From CAZEQK01 sp964514395 (lineage in GTDB: Bacteria; Bacillota; Bacilli; Tepidibacillales; Tepidibacillaceae): a DNA stretch of 8,877 nt. Below, piece by piece: positions 1 to 7,085 of the stretch; position 1 is the first letter of the stretch; every line of letters starts with the position of its first letter. A program made the translations under genes and the position numbers. The notes below the pieces were generated by a model that was given only the letters and a program-made list of their open reading frames with translations, was not told the DNA's origin and made no database searches. The stretch lies in NCBI GenBank assembly GCA_964514395.1, contig CAZEQK010000073.1:1-8877 (forward strand), given 5' to 3'.

Positions 1-1043
1 CTGGATTAAAGCCACATGTGGTTCTCGAAGCTACTGGTAACTATTCTAAACCTATTGTTTCTTACTTTGAAAGTAATGGTTACGTGATCGTGATTCTTAA
101 CCCTATCTCCACTCACATGCAGAAGAAGAAGGCTATTCGTAAGGTAAAGACGGATCCTATTGATGTGAACCGTATCAAGTTTATTATCTCGAAGACTTTA
201 AATCTAATATCCCTCTAGCGTCTTATATTCTTGAATTACGCAACTTAGGTCGCCAATATACTAGATTTACTAATTTATACACAGAAACTCAAAACCAATT
301 GACTAGCACTTGATTTAGTTTTCCCTCACTTTGGACGATTTTTCTCCCATATCCGTGGGAAAACTGCTTTAAATGTGTTATCCCTTTTCCCAAATCCTAA
401 GTCTATTCTCTCTGCTAGTAGAAAGAATCTTCTTGAATCTTTAAAGCTGTTAAAAAAGGGCAAGCATGGTATAAACAAAAAGCGGATGAACTGATTCAGG
501 TTGCTAGTGATAGTGTGCCTGATACTACGGGGGATGTGTCTAATATCTCTGCTTTACAAAACTATATTGAGATGTTGAAGCATCAACAAAAGATTCTCCT
601 AGATATTAAGAAACAGATGGTTTATTGGGCAAAGAAATCTCCTTACTATAAACTACTACTTTCTATTCCAGGTGTAGGGGAATTAACTGGGATGACTATC
701 CTAGCTGAGATAGGTGATATAAAAAAAATTCCTAACATCAAAACAGTTGGTCGCTTTTGCCGGGCTTGATCCATCTGTTTTCCAGTCGGGAAAATTCAAA
801 GCTAGTCATAATAAAATTTCTAAGCGTGGATCCACCTATTTACGTCATGCTTTATATCAAGCTACTGTAGCTGGCGTTTCTAATAGAGTAGGTGGTCCAG
901 TAAATAAAGTTCTATCTACATTTTACTCTAAAAAGCTGTCTGAAGGAAAACCATCAAAAGTCGCCATCATTGCTACTAGTAATAAGCTATTAAGAATGAT
1001 ATTTGGTATATTAAAGAACAATCAACCTTTTATTAATAGATAG
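1..1043 (+). pseudogene. IS110-family transposase, frameshifted, 5' end outside window
   Basis: This is a relic of a DEDD/RuvC-like transposase (IS110/IS1111 family), which moves its element through a circular intermediate. The first bases read PHVVLEATGNYSKPIVSYFE and then KVKTDPIDVNRI, the conserved E and the D..D acidic residues of the N-terminal catalytic domain. The C-terminal Transposase_20 region is also clear: LLSIPGVGELTGMTILAEIG (about 655-715), then VAFAGLDPSVFQSGKF and SKRGSTYLRHALYQAT (about 750-865), ending at TAG 1041-1043. The reading frame is broken about four times: near 175-190, near 310, near 455-465 and near 735-745, where an extra A lies in an AAAA run. Joining the frames gives one continuous family-like protein, so this is a decayed copy and not several small genes. 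The extreme N-terminus lies left of the window. It is transcribed against the cassette genes. Confidence 0.93.
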
Positions 1044-1167
1044 ATTGGTAGTAGTCTTACAGTAATATTTTACCAAAATCCTACTCTCTTGAATAGGTTT
1101 AGTTTGGGTATGTTCTTTTTTAGTTCCGAAAATTATTTTTAAGTTAATACTTGACAGAGATTAGCTG
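1044..1167 (+). other. non-coding right end of the IS; possible guide-RNA region
   Basis: This AT-rich stretch between the transposase stop and the array boundary holds no ORF of note. IS110-family elements encode a target-choosing bridge or seek RNA in a non-coding end (upstream of the gene in the IS110 group, downstream in the IS1111 group), so this segment could hold the RNA if the element belongs to the latter. I cannot assign a fold by eye. TTGACA lies at 1151-1156 near the edge and points outward, a common feature of such ends, but no well-spaced -10 box follows it. Confidence 0.3.
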
Positions 1168-1177
1168 GTTATACGAA
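1168..1177 (-). repeat. surviving R''-like half of the last cassette's recombination site
   Basis: GTTATACGAA on the plus strand is exactly the reverse complement of TTCGTATAAC at 1814-1823. These are the two ends of the cassette carrying the 1183-1785 gene. The repeat expected at its left is missing and replaced by the IS end, so the cassette's attC-like site is cut at its outer edge. Confidence 0.72.
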
Positions 1178-1182
1178 GATGC

Positions 1183-1785
1183 CTATTTTAATGGAAAGAT
1201 TACTATATTCCTTCTCCATGATTCATAAGGATTTTGCTCGTTAGTATCCCATTGTTCATAGGAAACTTTATAACTCCCATTTTTTTTATTAACCACTACA
1301 AAATTATTGATATTTTCTTCAAGTTCTTCGCTAAATAGATTTTTCAGTTCCTCGTTATAATCTAAGAAGATGTAGGAACCACTATCACATCCAAGATTTT
1401 CACTATTCACTTCATAATCATTCAAATTATTTACGATTTCCTTACTAAAAATCGGATTTCCGTCCTCATCAACTCTATCAAAGACCAATAAAATTTTTAT
1501 TCCTTTACAATGAGTTCTAAATATTTGACCACTAATATCTCCGCCAAAATCAGTCATCAAAACGCCATTTTCTTTTAAATATCGTTCTTTGATACCGTCT
1601 TCATTGTATAAGTCACATAAATATATTGGATCAATTATTATAAACTGGTTATTTGTAATTGTTAATATATCATCAGAAGGATTTATACCTATTTCTTGAA
1701 ATAGTGCTAACATTGTCTTATCTTTATATGTTGCATCATTAATAGATAGTAATCTTTCCTTATATATTTTTATAACATCATCCAT
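1183..1785 (-). CDS. hypothetical acidic protein, 200 aa (cassette 0)
   Basis: I do not recognise this protein family. It is soluble, acidic and free of signal peptide or membrane segments. Visible segments are FIIIDPIYLCDLYNEDG (about residues 48-64), GVLMTDFGGDISGQIF in the middle, and an acidic stretch NEELKNLFSEELEENI before a C-terminus rich in W and Y. The ATG at 1785 is preferred over the upstream one at 1812 because AGGAGG lies 7 nt before it (ATAGGAGGTACTTGTATG), and the upstream start would fall almost on the cassette boundary. The leader is only 37 nt and the stop (1183-1185) is 8 nt from the matching end box, making this a very compact cassette. It is last in the visible array, and its own attC-like site is interrupted by the IS. 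An immunity-like role is conceivable but unsupported. Confidence 0.8.
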   Translation of the reverse strand: MDDVIKIYKERLLSINDATYKDKTMLALFQEIGINPSDDILTITNNQFIIIDPIYLCDLYNEDGIKERYLKENGVLMTDFGGDISGQIFRTHCKGIKILLVFDRVDEDGNPIFSKEIVNNLNDYEVNSENLGCDSGSYIFLDYNEELKNLFSEELEENINNFVVVNKKNGSYKVSYEQWDTNEQNPYESWRRNIVIFPLK

Positions 1786-1819
1786 ACAAGTACCTCCTAT
1801 ATGTTTTAGCATTTTCGTA

Positions 1820-2018
1820 TAACATTCCGTATCCCCGACGCCCTTGAGCTTACAGACGCAGGCTCAACCTTAGAAATGCTTTTCTTAGGTTGAGACAAGT
1901 CGACTCGGTTAGCGAAAGGGTTGTGTCGCTGACTCTTCTTCTATGAATCTATCTTCTTGCGACCGAGGCGTCTTCAAATTGAGTTACTTCCCTGCTACTG
2001 AGCGGGGATATTGTGTTA
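1820..2018 (-). repeat. attC-like repeat 1 (199 bp), recombination site of the GNAT cassette
   Basis: On the plus strand it runs from TAAC to GTTA, with the inner stem TATCCCCG near the left end and CGGGGATA near the right. It also contains CTCGGT and ACCGAG, a GACGCC/GGCGTC stem and the hairpin AGCGA...TCGCT. Its apical hairpin is type A (1863-1894, CTCAACC...GGTTGAG, one T.T mismatch). The left spacer is ATTCCG rather than GTTCCG, as in repeat 3. Near the right end it reads CTACTGAGCGGGG where the others have CACGCCGACGCGGGG or similar, so this arm has decayed a little. Confidence 0.85.
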
Positions 2019-2055
2019 TGAGTTGTCGACGACTCCTTTGAATTCACTAATAAAG

Positions 2056-2499
2056 TCAGTCTTTTCTATTATTTGTTATGTAGTCTGGTAGTCTTCTCAT
2101 AAATCTATCTTTATCATGTATAAATCCATACTTTGTATATAACTCATGAGCATCCCTTGTCGCAAGAATTCCCATAAGATCCTTCAACCTATCTGATGAA
2201 ATGATTTCTTTTACAAATTGCTTCCCGATTCCTTTGTTTCTGTAGTTTTCATCTATAAATACATCAGCTAACCAATAAATAGTAGCATCATCTGTAACTA
2301 TACGTGCAAAGCCAATTTGCTTATTTCCATGATATACACCATAACATATCGAGTTCTGAATTGATTTTTCTATTCTTTCGGTAGTTCTGTTATTAGCCCA
2401 ATAGCTTCTAGATAAAAATTCTTTAATAGTCTGTATATCTAATAAATCCTTATCATCGCTAATAAAGTATTCACTAATTTCCTTCCTCATAATTAACAT
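2056..2499 (-). CDS. GNAT-family N-acetyltransferase (cassette 1)
   Basis: This is a probable acetyl-CoA-dependent N-acetyltransferase of 147 aa, the normal single-domain size. The acetyl-CoA pyrophosphate-binding motif A is intact: VFIDENYRNKGIGKQFVKEI, with R87-x-x-G90-x-G92 filling the Q/R-x-x-G-x-G/A pattern. A typical beta-4 strand (IYWLADVF) precedes it, and the C-terminal ATRDAHELYTKYGFI is the usual family ending (Y..YGF). The substrate cannot be told. I chose ATG 2499 because AGAAGG lies 6 nt upstream. GTG 2502 and ATG 2490 (MRKEISEYF, with GGTGAT before it) are alternatives. The start lies about 50 nt inside its cassette, which leaves little room for a promoter, so read-through from the right is likely. 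GNAT enzymes are frequent integron cargo. Confidence 0.92.
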   Translation of the reverse strand: MLIMRKEISEYFISDDKDLLDIQTIKEFLSRSYWANNRTTERIEKSIQNSICYGVYHGNKQIGFARIVTDDATIYWLADVFIDENYRNKGIGKQFVKEIISSDRLKDLMGILATRDAHELYTKYGFIHDKDRFMRRLPDYITNNRKD

Positions 2500-2548
2500 C
2501 ACCAGCCTTCTTGAATAGTTTTTATTATTTATTCTCGCCTATTTCTTA

Positions 2549-2749
2549 TAACGTTCCGTATCCCCGACGCCTTTGAGCTTACAAGGAGTTGCTAATGCCA
2601 TGCCAGACTTGGCAGGCTAATGCAACGACTGGCTCGGTTAGCGAAAGGGTTGTGTCGCTGACTCTTCTTTTTTGAAACTATCAGCTTGCGACTGAGGCGA
2701 CTTCAAATTGAGCTACTTCACCGCTCGCCGACGCGGGGATATTTTGTTA
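2549..2749 (-). repeat. attC-like repeat 2 (201 bp), site of the 333-aa cassette
   Basis: It has the full TAAC...GTTA architecture. The apical hairpin is type B (2587-2630): AGTTGC pairs with GCAAC-ACT, and TGCCA with TGGCA around GAC. This hairpin is identical in repeats 6 and 8 and unrelated in sequence to types A, C and D. The flanking CTCGGT/ACCGAG-type stem shows one change (ACTGAG), a G.T pair on the plus strand. Confidence 0.86.
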
Positions 2750-2764
2750 TATGACGTACCGCTT

Positions 2765-3766
2765 CTATGAATTACTTTCAAAAATATTTTTTATTTCTTC
2801 TCCCAATGGTTGTTCACTTCCCATATTAAGCCATAATTTACTTTCGTGTCTTTGAGTTAATAATAATATTCCACTAATGCGTTTAGATTTAACTAAAAAA
2901 TCGTTTATTGATGCATAACCTTTATCTTGAACAAATGCTTCATTGTCCTCTGTGATTAAATCGTTAATAGAGGTAATGGAGTCCATCAGATCGTACTCTT
3001 CATGTGTATCATTATCCGCATAAATAAAAATTACATTTTTTTCTCCATCAAGTAACTGATACATTTTTTCAAAGATAATATCTCCAAACTTTTTGTATTC
3101 ATTTCCTGAATATGGGACTGTGAATGAACCACCATAATTTCTAATTTCGTTATTAAATCGATGAGGAGGAATGCTTGAAATATTAATTTTTAATCCATCT
3201 GCATAGTTGTCTAGCAACAATTCAATTGACTCTTCTATGTCTTGAGATAATTCTGAAAGATAAGAGTCAATAAATGTAATGATTTCGTCAATTCTATCAA
3301 TAAGTTCTTGAAAAACTTGTACATTTTTTATTGAATTAATAGTTAGCCCTATACCGAAGTTCCTATGAATATTAGTTTTGACTTTTTCCCAGAATAATTG
3401 CTTAAACTGATCTCGCTTTGCTTCTGCAAAAGTTCTTCTAATTCTCCTTACTTCGAAGTAGATATTTCCAGTATTTATTAATATTGCATTAAAATCTGGT
3501 GATTGTTGTAATTGAAGTAATGGCTCATATATTAAATCTATAACTTCATCAAATGATAACAGAAAAGCTGCACATCTTAATTCGGTTATTACATCATAAA
3601 TATCCTCTTCTTCTCTTGCTCCTCTTAATTTACTAATAATCTTTGTTTGATTATTTAAAAACCACTGTTTAAATCTTGGTGAACTTTTATCTATGTGTAC
3701 TAATAATTTTTTTACCCTATCGGATAATGTATTGAGATAAGAATGATTATTAATTATTTTCTTCAT
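2765..3766 (-). CDS. hypothetical protein, 333 aa; faint PD-(D/E)XK-like pattern (cassette 2)
   Basis: This is a large soluble protein with no signal peptide or membrane span. The N-terminal half has TELRCAAFLL (E62), then SPDF (P90, D91) and after a short loop YFEVRRIRR (E105, R107). That spacing, E...PD...ExR on a strand, resembles the core of PD-(D/E)XK nuclease-like folds, but the usual lysine is arginine, so catalysis is doubtful. The middle (about 140-200) is strongly helical and acidic, with possible coiled-coil character. The C-terminal part has VIFIYADNDTHEEYDLMDSI and ISGILLLTQR, a pattern of beta strands followed by acidic loops. The start is ATG 3766, preceded by GAGGTGAT at 3 nt spacing. 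The leader is only 42 nt, so it depends on outside transcription. Function unknown. Confidence 0.88.
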   Translation of the reverse strand: MKKIINNHSYLNTLSDRVKKLLVHIDKSSPRFKQWFLNNQTKIISKLRGAREEEDIYDVITELRCAAFLLSFDEVIDLIYEPLLQLQQSPDFNAILINTGNIYFEVRRIRRTFAEAKRDQFKQLFWEKVKTNIHRNFGIGLTINSIKNVQVFQELIDRIDEIITFIDSYLSELSQDIEESIELLLDNYADGLKINISSIPPHRFNNEIRNYGGSFTVPYSGNEYKKFGDIIFEKMYQLLDGEKNVIFIYADNDTHEEYDLMDSITSINDLITEDNEAFVQDKGYASINDFLVKSKRISGILLLTQRHESKLWLNMGSEQPLGEEIKNIFESNS

Positions 3767-3805
3767 AAAATCACCTCAATTGTACTGTTTTTACGGTATG
3801 TCATA

Positions 3806-4007
3806 TAACATTCCGTATCCACGACGCCCTTGAGCTTACAGACGCAGGCTCAACCTTAGAAATGCTTTTCTAAGGTTGAGACAAGTCGACTCGGTTAGCG
3901 AAAGGGTTGTGTCGCTGACTCTACTTCTACGAATCTAGCACCTTGCGACCGAGGCGTACTTCAAATTGAGTTACTTCCCAGCACGCCGACGCGGGGATAT
4001 TTTGTTA
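3806..4007 (-). repeat. attC-like repeat 3 (202 bp), site of cassette 3
   Basis: It has the same layout. The apical hairpin is type A and here perfect over 13 bp (3849-3880, CTCAACCTTAGAA with TTCTAAGGTTGAG around ATGCTT). The left arm is TATCCACG in place of TATCCCCG, which puts one mismatch in the inner stem. The left end pairs with the right flank of repeat 2, and the right end (GTTAGATGATG) with the left flank of repeat 4. Confidence 0.86.
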
Positions 4008-4052
4008 GATGATGTCAGAGTCATCCTCGAGTTAACTAAAATTAAATTCTAA

Positions 4053-4313
4053 CTATTTTTTCATCCTTCTTGTCAAATATGAAAAAATAAGTGAAATAAT
4101 AATACATACTAATCCTAATACAACTAAAAATATTGCCATCCATAACTGAAAAGGACCGCTACCAAATTGATTAAATGGACTAGGACCATTAATGATCCAA
4201 ATGTACCGAACAGAGTTACCGTGTATAAACCAATATAAAAATATCGGACTAATAAATAAAAATAGGGAAAGCCCAAGAAACAGTAATGATAACAACTTGA
4301 GTAATATTTTTAT
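4053..4313 (-). CDS. small two-span membrane protein, possible ATA start (cassette 3)
   Basis: This is an unrecognised small integral membrane protein. From the TTG at 4295 it would be 80 aa, with hydrophobic segments at about 2-23 (LLFLGLSLFLFISPIFLYWF) and 50-74 (FQLWMAIFLVVLGLVCIIIS), a polar loop between them and a cytoplasmic-looking RRMKK tail. No Shine-Dalgarno fits that TTG. A strong one, AAAGGAGG (4321-4328), lies 7 nt before an in-frame ATA at 4313. Translating from there adds IKILLK before LLSLLFLG, giving 86 aa and a natural positive N-terminus. Either ATA is used or an ancestral ATG was lost, hence the coordinates. A TATAAT at 4343-4348 (minus strand) could be a -10 box, but its -35 match is poor. 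Confidence 0.62.
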   Translation of the reverse strand: MKILLKLLSLLFLGLSLFLFISPIFLYWFIHGNSVRYIWIINGPSPFNQFGSGPFQLWMAIFLVVLGLVCIIISLIFSYLTRRMKK

Positions 4314-4418
4314 AATTAAACCTCCTTTGTAGAGTTGAAATTATTATATGCCGATCAAATACAGCAATTCTCACTTTATTCATGTTATGATTTGATTTTA
4401 TTTAGCTCTGATTTCATC

Positions 4419-4595
4419 TAACGTTCCGTATCCCCGACGCCCTTGAGCTTACAGGCGTTTTCGAGCTTTACATAGCTCTTATGTTAAGCTCGGGAATGCC
4501 GCCTTGGTTAGCTTTTATGAATCTAGCAGCTTGCGACCGAGGCGTACTTCAAATTGAATTACTTCTTTGCACGCCGACGCGGGGATACATTGTTA
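4419..4595 (-). repeat. attC-like repeat 4 (177 bp), short form lacking one hairpin
   Basis: This is the shortest copy. The AGCGA...TCGCT hairpin and its flank, about 25 bp present in all other copies, are absent, and the sequence goes straight from GGTTAGC to TTTTATGAATC. Its apical hairpin is type C (GGCGTTTTCGAGCTT opposite AAGCTCGGGAATGCC), again a long stem with its own sequence. The ends and the inner TATCCCCG/CGGGGATA stem are intact, and it serves the lipoprotein cassette. Confidence 0.85.
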
Positions 4596-4636
4596 GAAGA
4601 TGTCAACGCCTTCTTTGGAATACTTAATGGAATAGT

Positions 4637-5002
4637 TTATTGCAACTTTTTGAACTTTTCGTTTAATAAATCAAATATCTTTTTAGCCGAACTTTTTGAT
4701 AGAGAATAGACAGTCTGTTTATCTTTTACATTCATAATAGTACCTGACTCTTCATTTATCCAAAGGTAATAATTTTCTGTTCCTAATATAACTTGGTAGT
4801 CGGGGTCAACTATATTTGCAACACCTGACACTTTTTTTGCTCCATCAAAAGCATTTTTAAATACTTTCTCTTCAGTTTTTGAAAAATTTATTGATGGATA
4901 CATATGCACTTTAGAGAAACCTTCCATTTTAGCTACTTTTACAGTAGTACATCCACCCATAATCAACATCAAAAATAAAACTAAATATACGCCCTTTTTC
5001 AT
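4637..5002 (-). CDS. small predicted lipoprotein (cassette 4)
   Basis: This 121-aa protein has a lipoprotein signal peptide: MKKG, a hydrophobic run YLVLFLMLI, then the lipobox I-M-G-G-C with Cys18 as the lipidated residue. The mature part (about 104 aa) would sit on the outer face of the membrane. It contains FSKVHMYPSINFSKTEEKVF and YYLWINEESGTIMNVKDKQT followed by YSLSKSSAKKIFDLL. This resembles small Bacillales lipoproteins of unknown role, but I cannot name a family. ATG 5002 follows AAGGGGTGAT at a good distance. Its cassette leader is long (about 140 nt) and AT-rich, so a private promoter is possible, but I see no convincing -35/-10 pair. Confidence 0.88.
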   Translation of the reverse strand: MKKGVYLVLFLMLIMGGCTTVKVAKMEGFSKVHMYPSINFSKTEEKVFKNAFDGAKKVSGVANIVDPDYQVILGTENYYLWINEESGTIMNVKDKQTVYSLSKSSAKKIFDLLNEKFKKLQ

Positions 5003-5140
5003 TAAATCACCCCTTAATTCAATGGTTATAAAAACACATATTTAGTTTATTCTTCTTCCACTAACCTACCTTAACTGAATAAAATATGTTTTATATGTTT
5101 CTATGTTATGTATTTAGTATTTATTCGCGTTGATTTCTTC

Positions 5141-5342
5141 TAACGTTCCGTATCCCCGACGCCCTTGAGCTTACAGGTGGAGTTCGAGCCTTAGAAATGC
5201 TTTTCTTAGGCTCGAGCTTCGCCGTCTCGGTTAGCGAAAGGGGTGTGTCGATGATTCTTCTTCTATAAATCTAACTTCTCGCGACCGAGGCGTCTTCAAA
5301 TTGAGCTACTTCCCGCTACGCCGACGCGGGGATATTTTGTTA
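5141..5342 (-). repeat. attC-like repeat 5 (202 bp), site of cassette 5
   Basis: The stems can be placed exactly: TATCCCCG 5151-5158 with CGGGGATA 5327-5334, GACGCC 5158-5163 with GGCGTC 5289-5294, and CTCGGT 5226-5231 with ACCGAG 5284-5289. The apical hairpin is type D (5176-5223), with base GGTGGAG opposite CTTCGCC, which pairs through two G.T wobbles on the plus strand only. The nested order makes a branched single-strand fold. Both outer flanks carry TTCTTCTAAC/GTTAGAAGA. Confidence 0.88.
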
Positions 5343-5435
5343 GAAGATGTCAACGCCTTCTTTGATTCGTTAAATATTCATTTTATAAACTATATCTCGT
5401 TAAAAAGTCGTCTTTTTGATAAAAATAAAAATTGG

Positions 5436-5873
5436 TTAGTTATGTTTTTGAAAACTATCTAAAATAATAAATCCAAAGATAAATCCGCTTATTATTATTG
5501 GTGTGTTATATTTATATTCCAATATAAATCGTAAAAAATCAGGAATTATTATCAACCCTAAAAAAGTTTCTATAAAAAGATACATACGGCTTATTCCAAT
5601 GAAAAAACTGGAAACTCCTATTACGATAAATTTTATCCAATTTATTTTCCATTTTCCACTTTTTTTCATTTCATTATAAATACTAGGTATGGCTGCTAAT
5701 AATCCTAAAATGATTGGGTAAAAAGTTAAATAAATGTCCATGGGTACGAGTTTAAATGTTGATTTAGAATATTCAATTATTTTATATGAATAAAATGCTC
5801 CTAAATATAAAATGAAATAAAAAAGTAGAATATAAATCATATAAGGAATAGCCTTTTTATATTTTTTTTTCAT
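5436..5873 (-). CDS. multi-span membrane protein, unknown function (cassette 5)
   Basis: This is an unrecognised 145-aa integral membrane protein. After a basic start (MKKKYKKA) it has hydrophobic segments at about 9-28 (YMIYILLFYFILYLGAFY), 45-65, 79-96, 98-115 and 123-140, so four or five spans, with basic loops (NEMKKSGKWKINW, about 68-79) that would face the cytoplasm. ATG 5873 follows CGGGGGATTGTATC, a purine block 8 nt upstream. The leader is about 105 nt; it contains TTGAAC and ATATAA about 18 nt apart, a weak candidate for a cassette promoter. No catalytic motif is visible. Confidence 0.84.
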   Translation of the reverse strand: MKKKYKKAIPYMIYILLFYFILYLGAFYSYKIIEYSKSTFKLVPMDIYLTFYPIILGLLAAIPSIYNEMKKSGKWKINWIKFIVIGVSSFFIGISRMYLFIETFLGLIIIPDFLRFILEYKYNTPIIISGFIFGFIILDSFQKHN

Positions 5874-5975
5874 GATACAATCCCCCGATATTTCACTTTT
5901 GACCCTTTTATATGAATTAATTTGTCACAATGTTCAAATTTGATTTCTTATTAATGATTTTGCGTTGATTTCTTC

Positions 5976-6176
5976 TAACGTTCCGTATCCCCGACGCCCT
6001 TGAGCTTACAAGGAGTTGCTAATGCCATGCCAGACTTGGCAGGCTAATGCAACGACTGACTCGGTTAGCGAAAGGGGTGTGTCACTGATTCACTTCTATG
6101 AATCTAGCTTCTTGCGACCGAGGCGTACTTCAAATTGATATTCTTCTCTGCACGCCGACGCAGGGATATCGTGTTA
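5976..6176 (-). repeat. attC-like repeat 6 (201 bp), site of the Nudix cassette
   Basis: It has a type B apical hairpin (6014-6057), identical to those of repeats 2 and 8. The right inner arm is CAGGGATA instead of CGGGGATA, one mismatch in the stem. Its left end belongs with cassette 5 (TTCTTCTAAC) while its right end (GTTATGGGATG) belongs with the Nudix cassette, so the two flanks of this repeat do not match each other. This is one of the clearest copies showing that pairing is across the gene. Confidence 0.86.
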
Positions 6177-6207
6177 TGGGATGTTATTGCCTTCGATGAA
6201 TCTGCTT

Positions 6208-6807
6208 TTAAAAGTCACTGATATATGTTAATGCTTCTGCTGTTCCTATTGGATATAGTATTGTGTCTTTAGGTATAAATGTTCCAATTATTTGAGCTCC
6301 TTCATTTAGTAATTGCTGTATGGTAGCTCGGCGTTTACCTTTTCTTACTTGATCTTTGTTCATTATTATGACTCCAGACACCTCATTAACCTGAAAATAA
6401 TTTGGTACAGTATCTAATATAGCTTTATATATTACAATATGGTATTTCTTGCCCTCTTTTGGAGTCCCTTTTTGGTGTATCATTTCAAAAATTGCCAAAG
6501 GTTTTATATCCTCCTCAACTTCTATTGTTTGAAGGTTCTTATCAGAGTCAATATATATGGTATTATCGCTACTTTCATAGTTGATTGGTTGCCCTATCTC
6601 TTCATTAGCCTCACGTTTTCCACATTCTAATAATGTTTCTCCGTCCTCTAAATGTCCTCCAATTCCTGCATAGAACAGTTCATTTGCTAATGAATCTCTT
6701 ATATGGCGTGTTCCAGGTAAAAAAAAGATATATTCATTTGTTCTTAAACGTAATGCTAATCCTATGCCAATCTCAGCATTAGAAGGTATGTAATCCAATA
6801 TCTTCAT
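6208..6807 (-). CDS. Nudix hydrolase-like protein (cassette 6)
   Basis: This is a predicted nucleoside-diphosphate-X hydrolase of 199 aa. The Nudix box G-x5-E-x7-RE-U-x-EE-x-G is complete from the ATG at 6807: GHLEDGETLLECGKREANEE with G51, E57, R65, E66, E69, E70 and G72. Only the last hydrophobic position (Q after the G) departs from consensus. Strands before it (GLALRLRTNEYIFFLPG) and after it (YHIVIYKAIL) fit the fold. The substrate is unknown; the extra C-terminal part of about 60 residues is not standard. Although TTG (6819) and GTG (6816) lie upstream in frame, I chose ATG 6807 because GGTGAT sits just before it, as before other genes of the array. The leader is 39 nt, so a private promoter is unlikely. 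Confidence 0.92.
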   Translation of the reverse strand: MKILDYIPSNAEIGIGLALRLRTNEYIFFLPGTRHIRDSLANELFYAGIGGHLEDGETLLECGKREANEEIGQPINYESSDNTIYIDSDKNLQTIEVEEDIKPLAIFEMIHQKGTPKEGKKYHIVIYKAILDTVPNYFQVNEVSGVIIMNKDQVRKGKRRATIQQLLNEGAQIIGTFIPKDTILYPIGTAEALTYISDF

Positions 6808-6843
6808 TGTTATCACCAACTTATCTTTTGCAATAATTTCCTA

Positions 6844-7047
6844 TAACGTTCCGTATCCCCGACGCCCTTGAGCTTACAGGTGAAGTTCGAGCCTTAGAAA
6901 TGCTTTTCTTAGGCTCGAGCTTTACCGTCTCGGTTAGCGAAAGGGTTGTGTCGCTGATTCTACTTCTATGAATCTAACTTCTTGCGACCGAGGCGTACTT
7001 CAAATTGAGTTTCTTCCCTGCCACGCCGACGCGGGGATATTTTGTTA
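6844..7047 (-). repeat. attC-like repeat 7 (204 bp), site of the methyltransferase cassette
   Basis: This is the longest copy, with a type D apical hairpin (6879-6926). Its base is GGTGAAG opposite CTTTACC, differing from repeat 5 at three pairs. Every difference keeps the pair on the plus strand (T-A for T.G, G.T for G-C, A-T for G.T). The inner TATCCCCG/CGGGGATA stem is intact. Confidence 0.87.
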
Positions 7048-7085
7048 TATGATGCAATCCGACTTCCCTGAATTACTTTCAAAAA

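Larger units (their letters stand above)
1..1167 (+). mobile_element. IS110-family insertion inside a cassette recombination site (left end outside window)
   Basis: The element comprises the broken transposase and about 124 bp of non-coding DNA downstream. Its right boundary is inferred from context: GTTATACGAA at 1168-1177 is the inverse match of the start of the last cassette (TTCGTATAAC, 1814-1823) and therefore belongs to the array. The bases just left of it (ending AGATTAGCTG) do not match the repeat end CGGGGATATTTT that precedes this position in the other eight cases. The IS therefore sits directly against the R'' box. The exact terminal base cannot be fixed without an intact relative. 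IS1111-attC elements of Gram-negative integrons are known to target attC sites. Confidence 0.72.

Noticed and set aside
515..1043. Two separate small genes in the left region
   Set aside because: They are consecutive pieces of one transposase split by a one-base frameshift in an A run near 740.
1151..1180. Outward promoter at the IS end reading into the array (TTGACA)
   Set aside because: No -10 box at 16-18 nt, and it would read antisense to the cassette genes.
1820..2018. Group II intron or rRNA/tRNA fragments in the repeats
   Set aside because: No domain V-like hairpin, no reverse transcriptase and no recognisable tRNA or rRNA segment.
6439..6630. Plus-strand ORF of 63 aa
   Set aside because: It lies antisense within the Nudix gene and has no ribosome-binding site or family likeness.
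1183..6819. Toxin-antitoxin pairs, common in sedentary integrons
   Set aside because: Every cassette here has a single gene and none resembles a known toxin or antitoxin.
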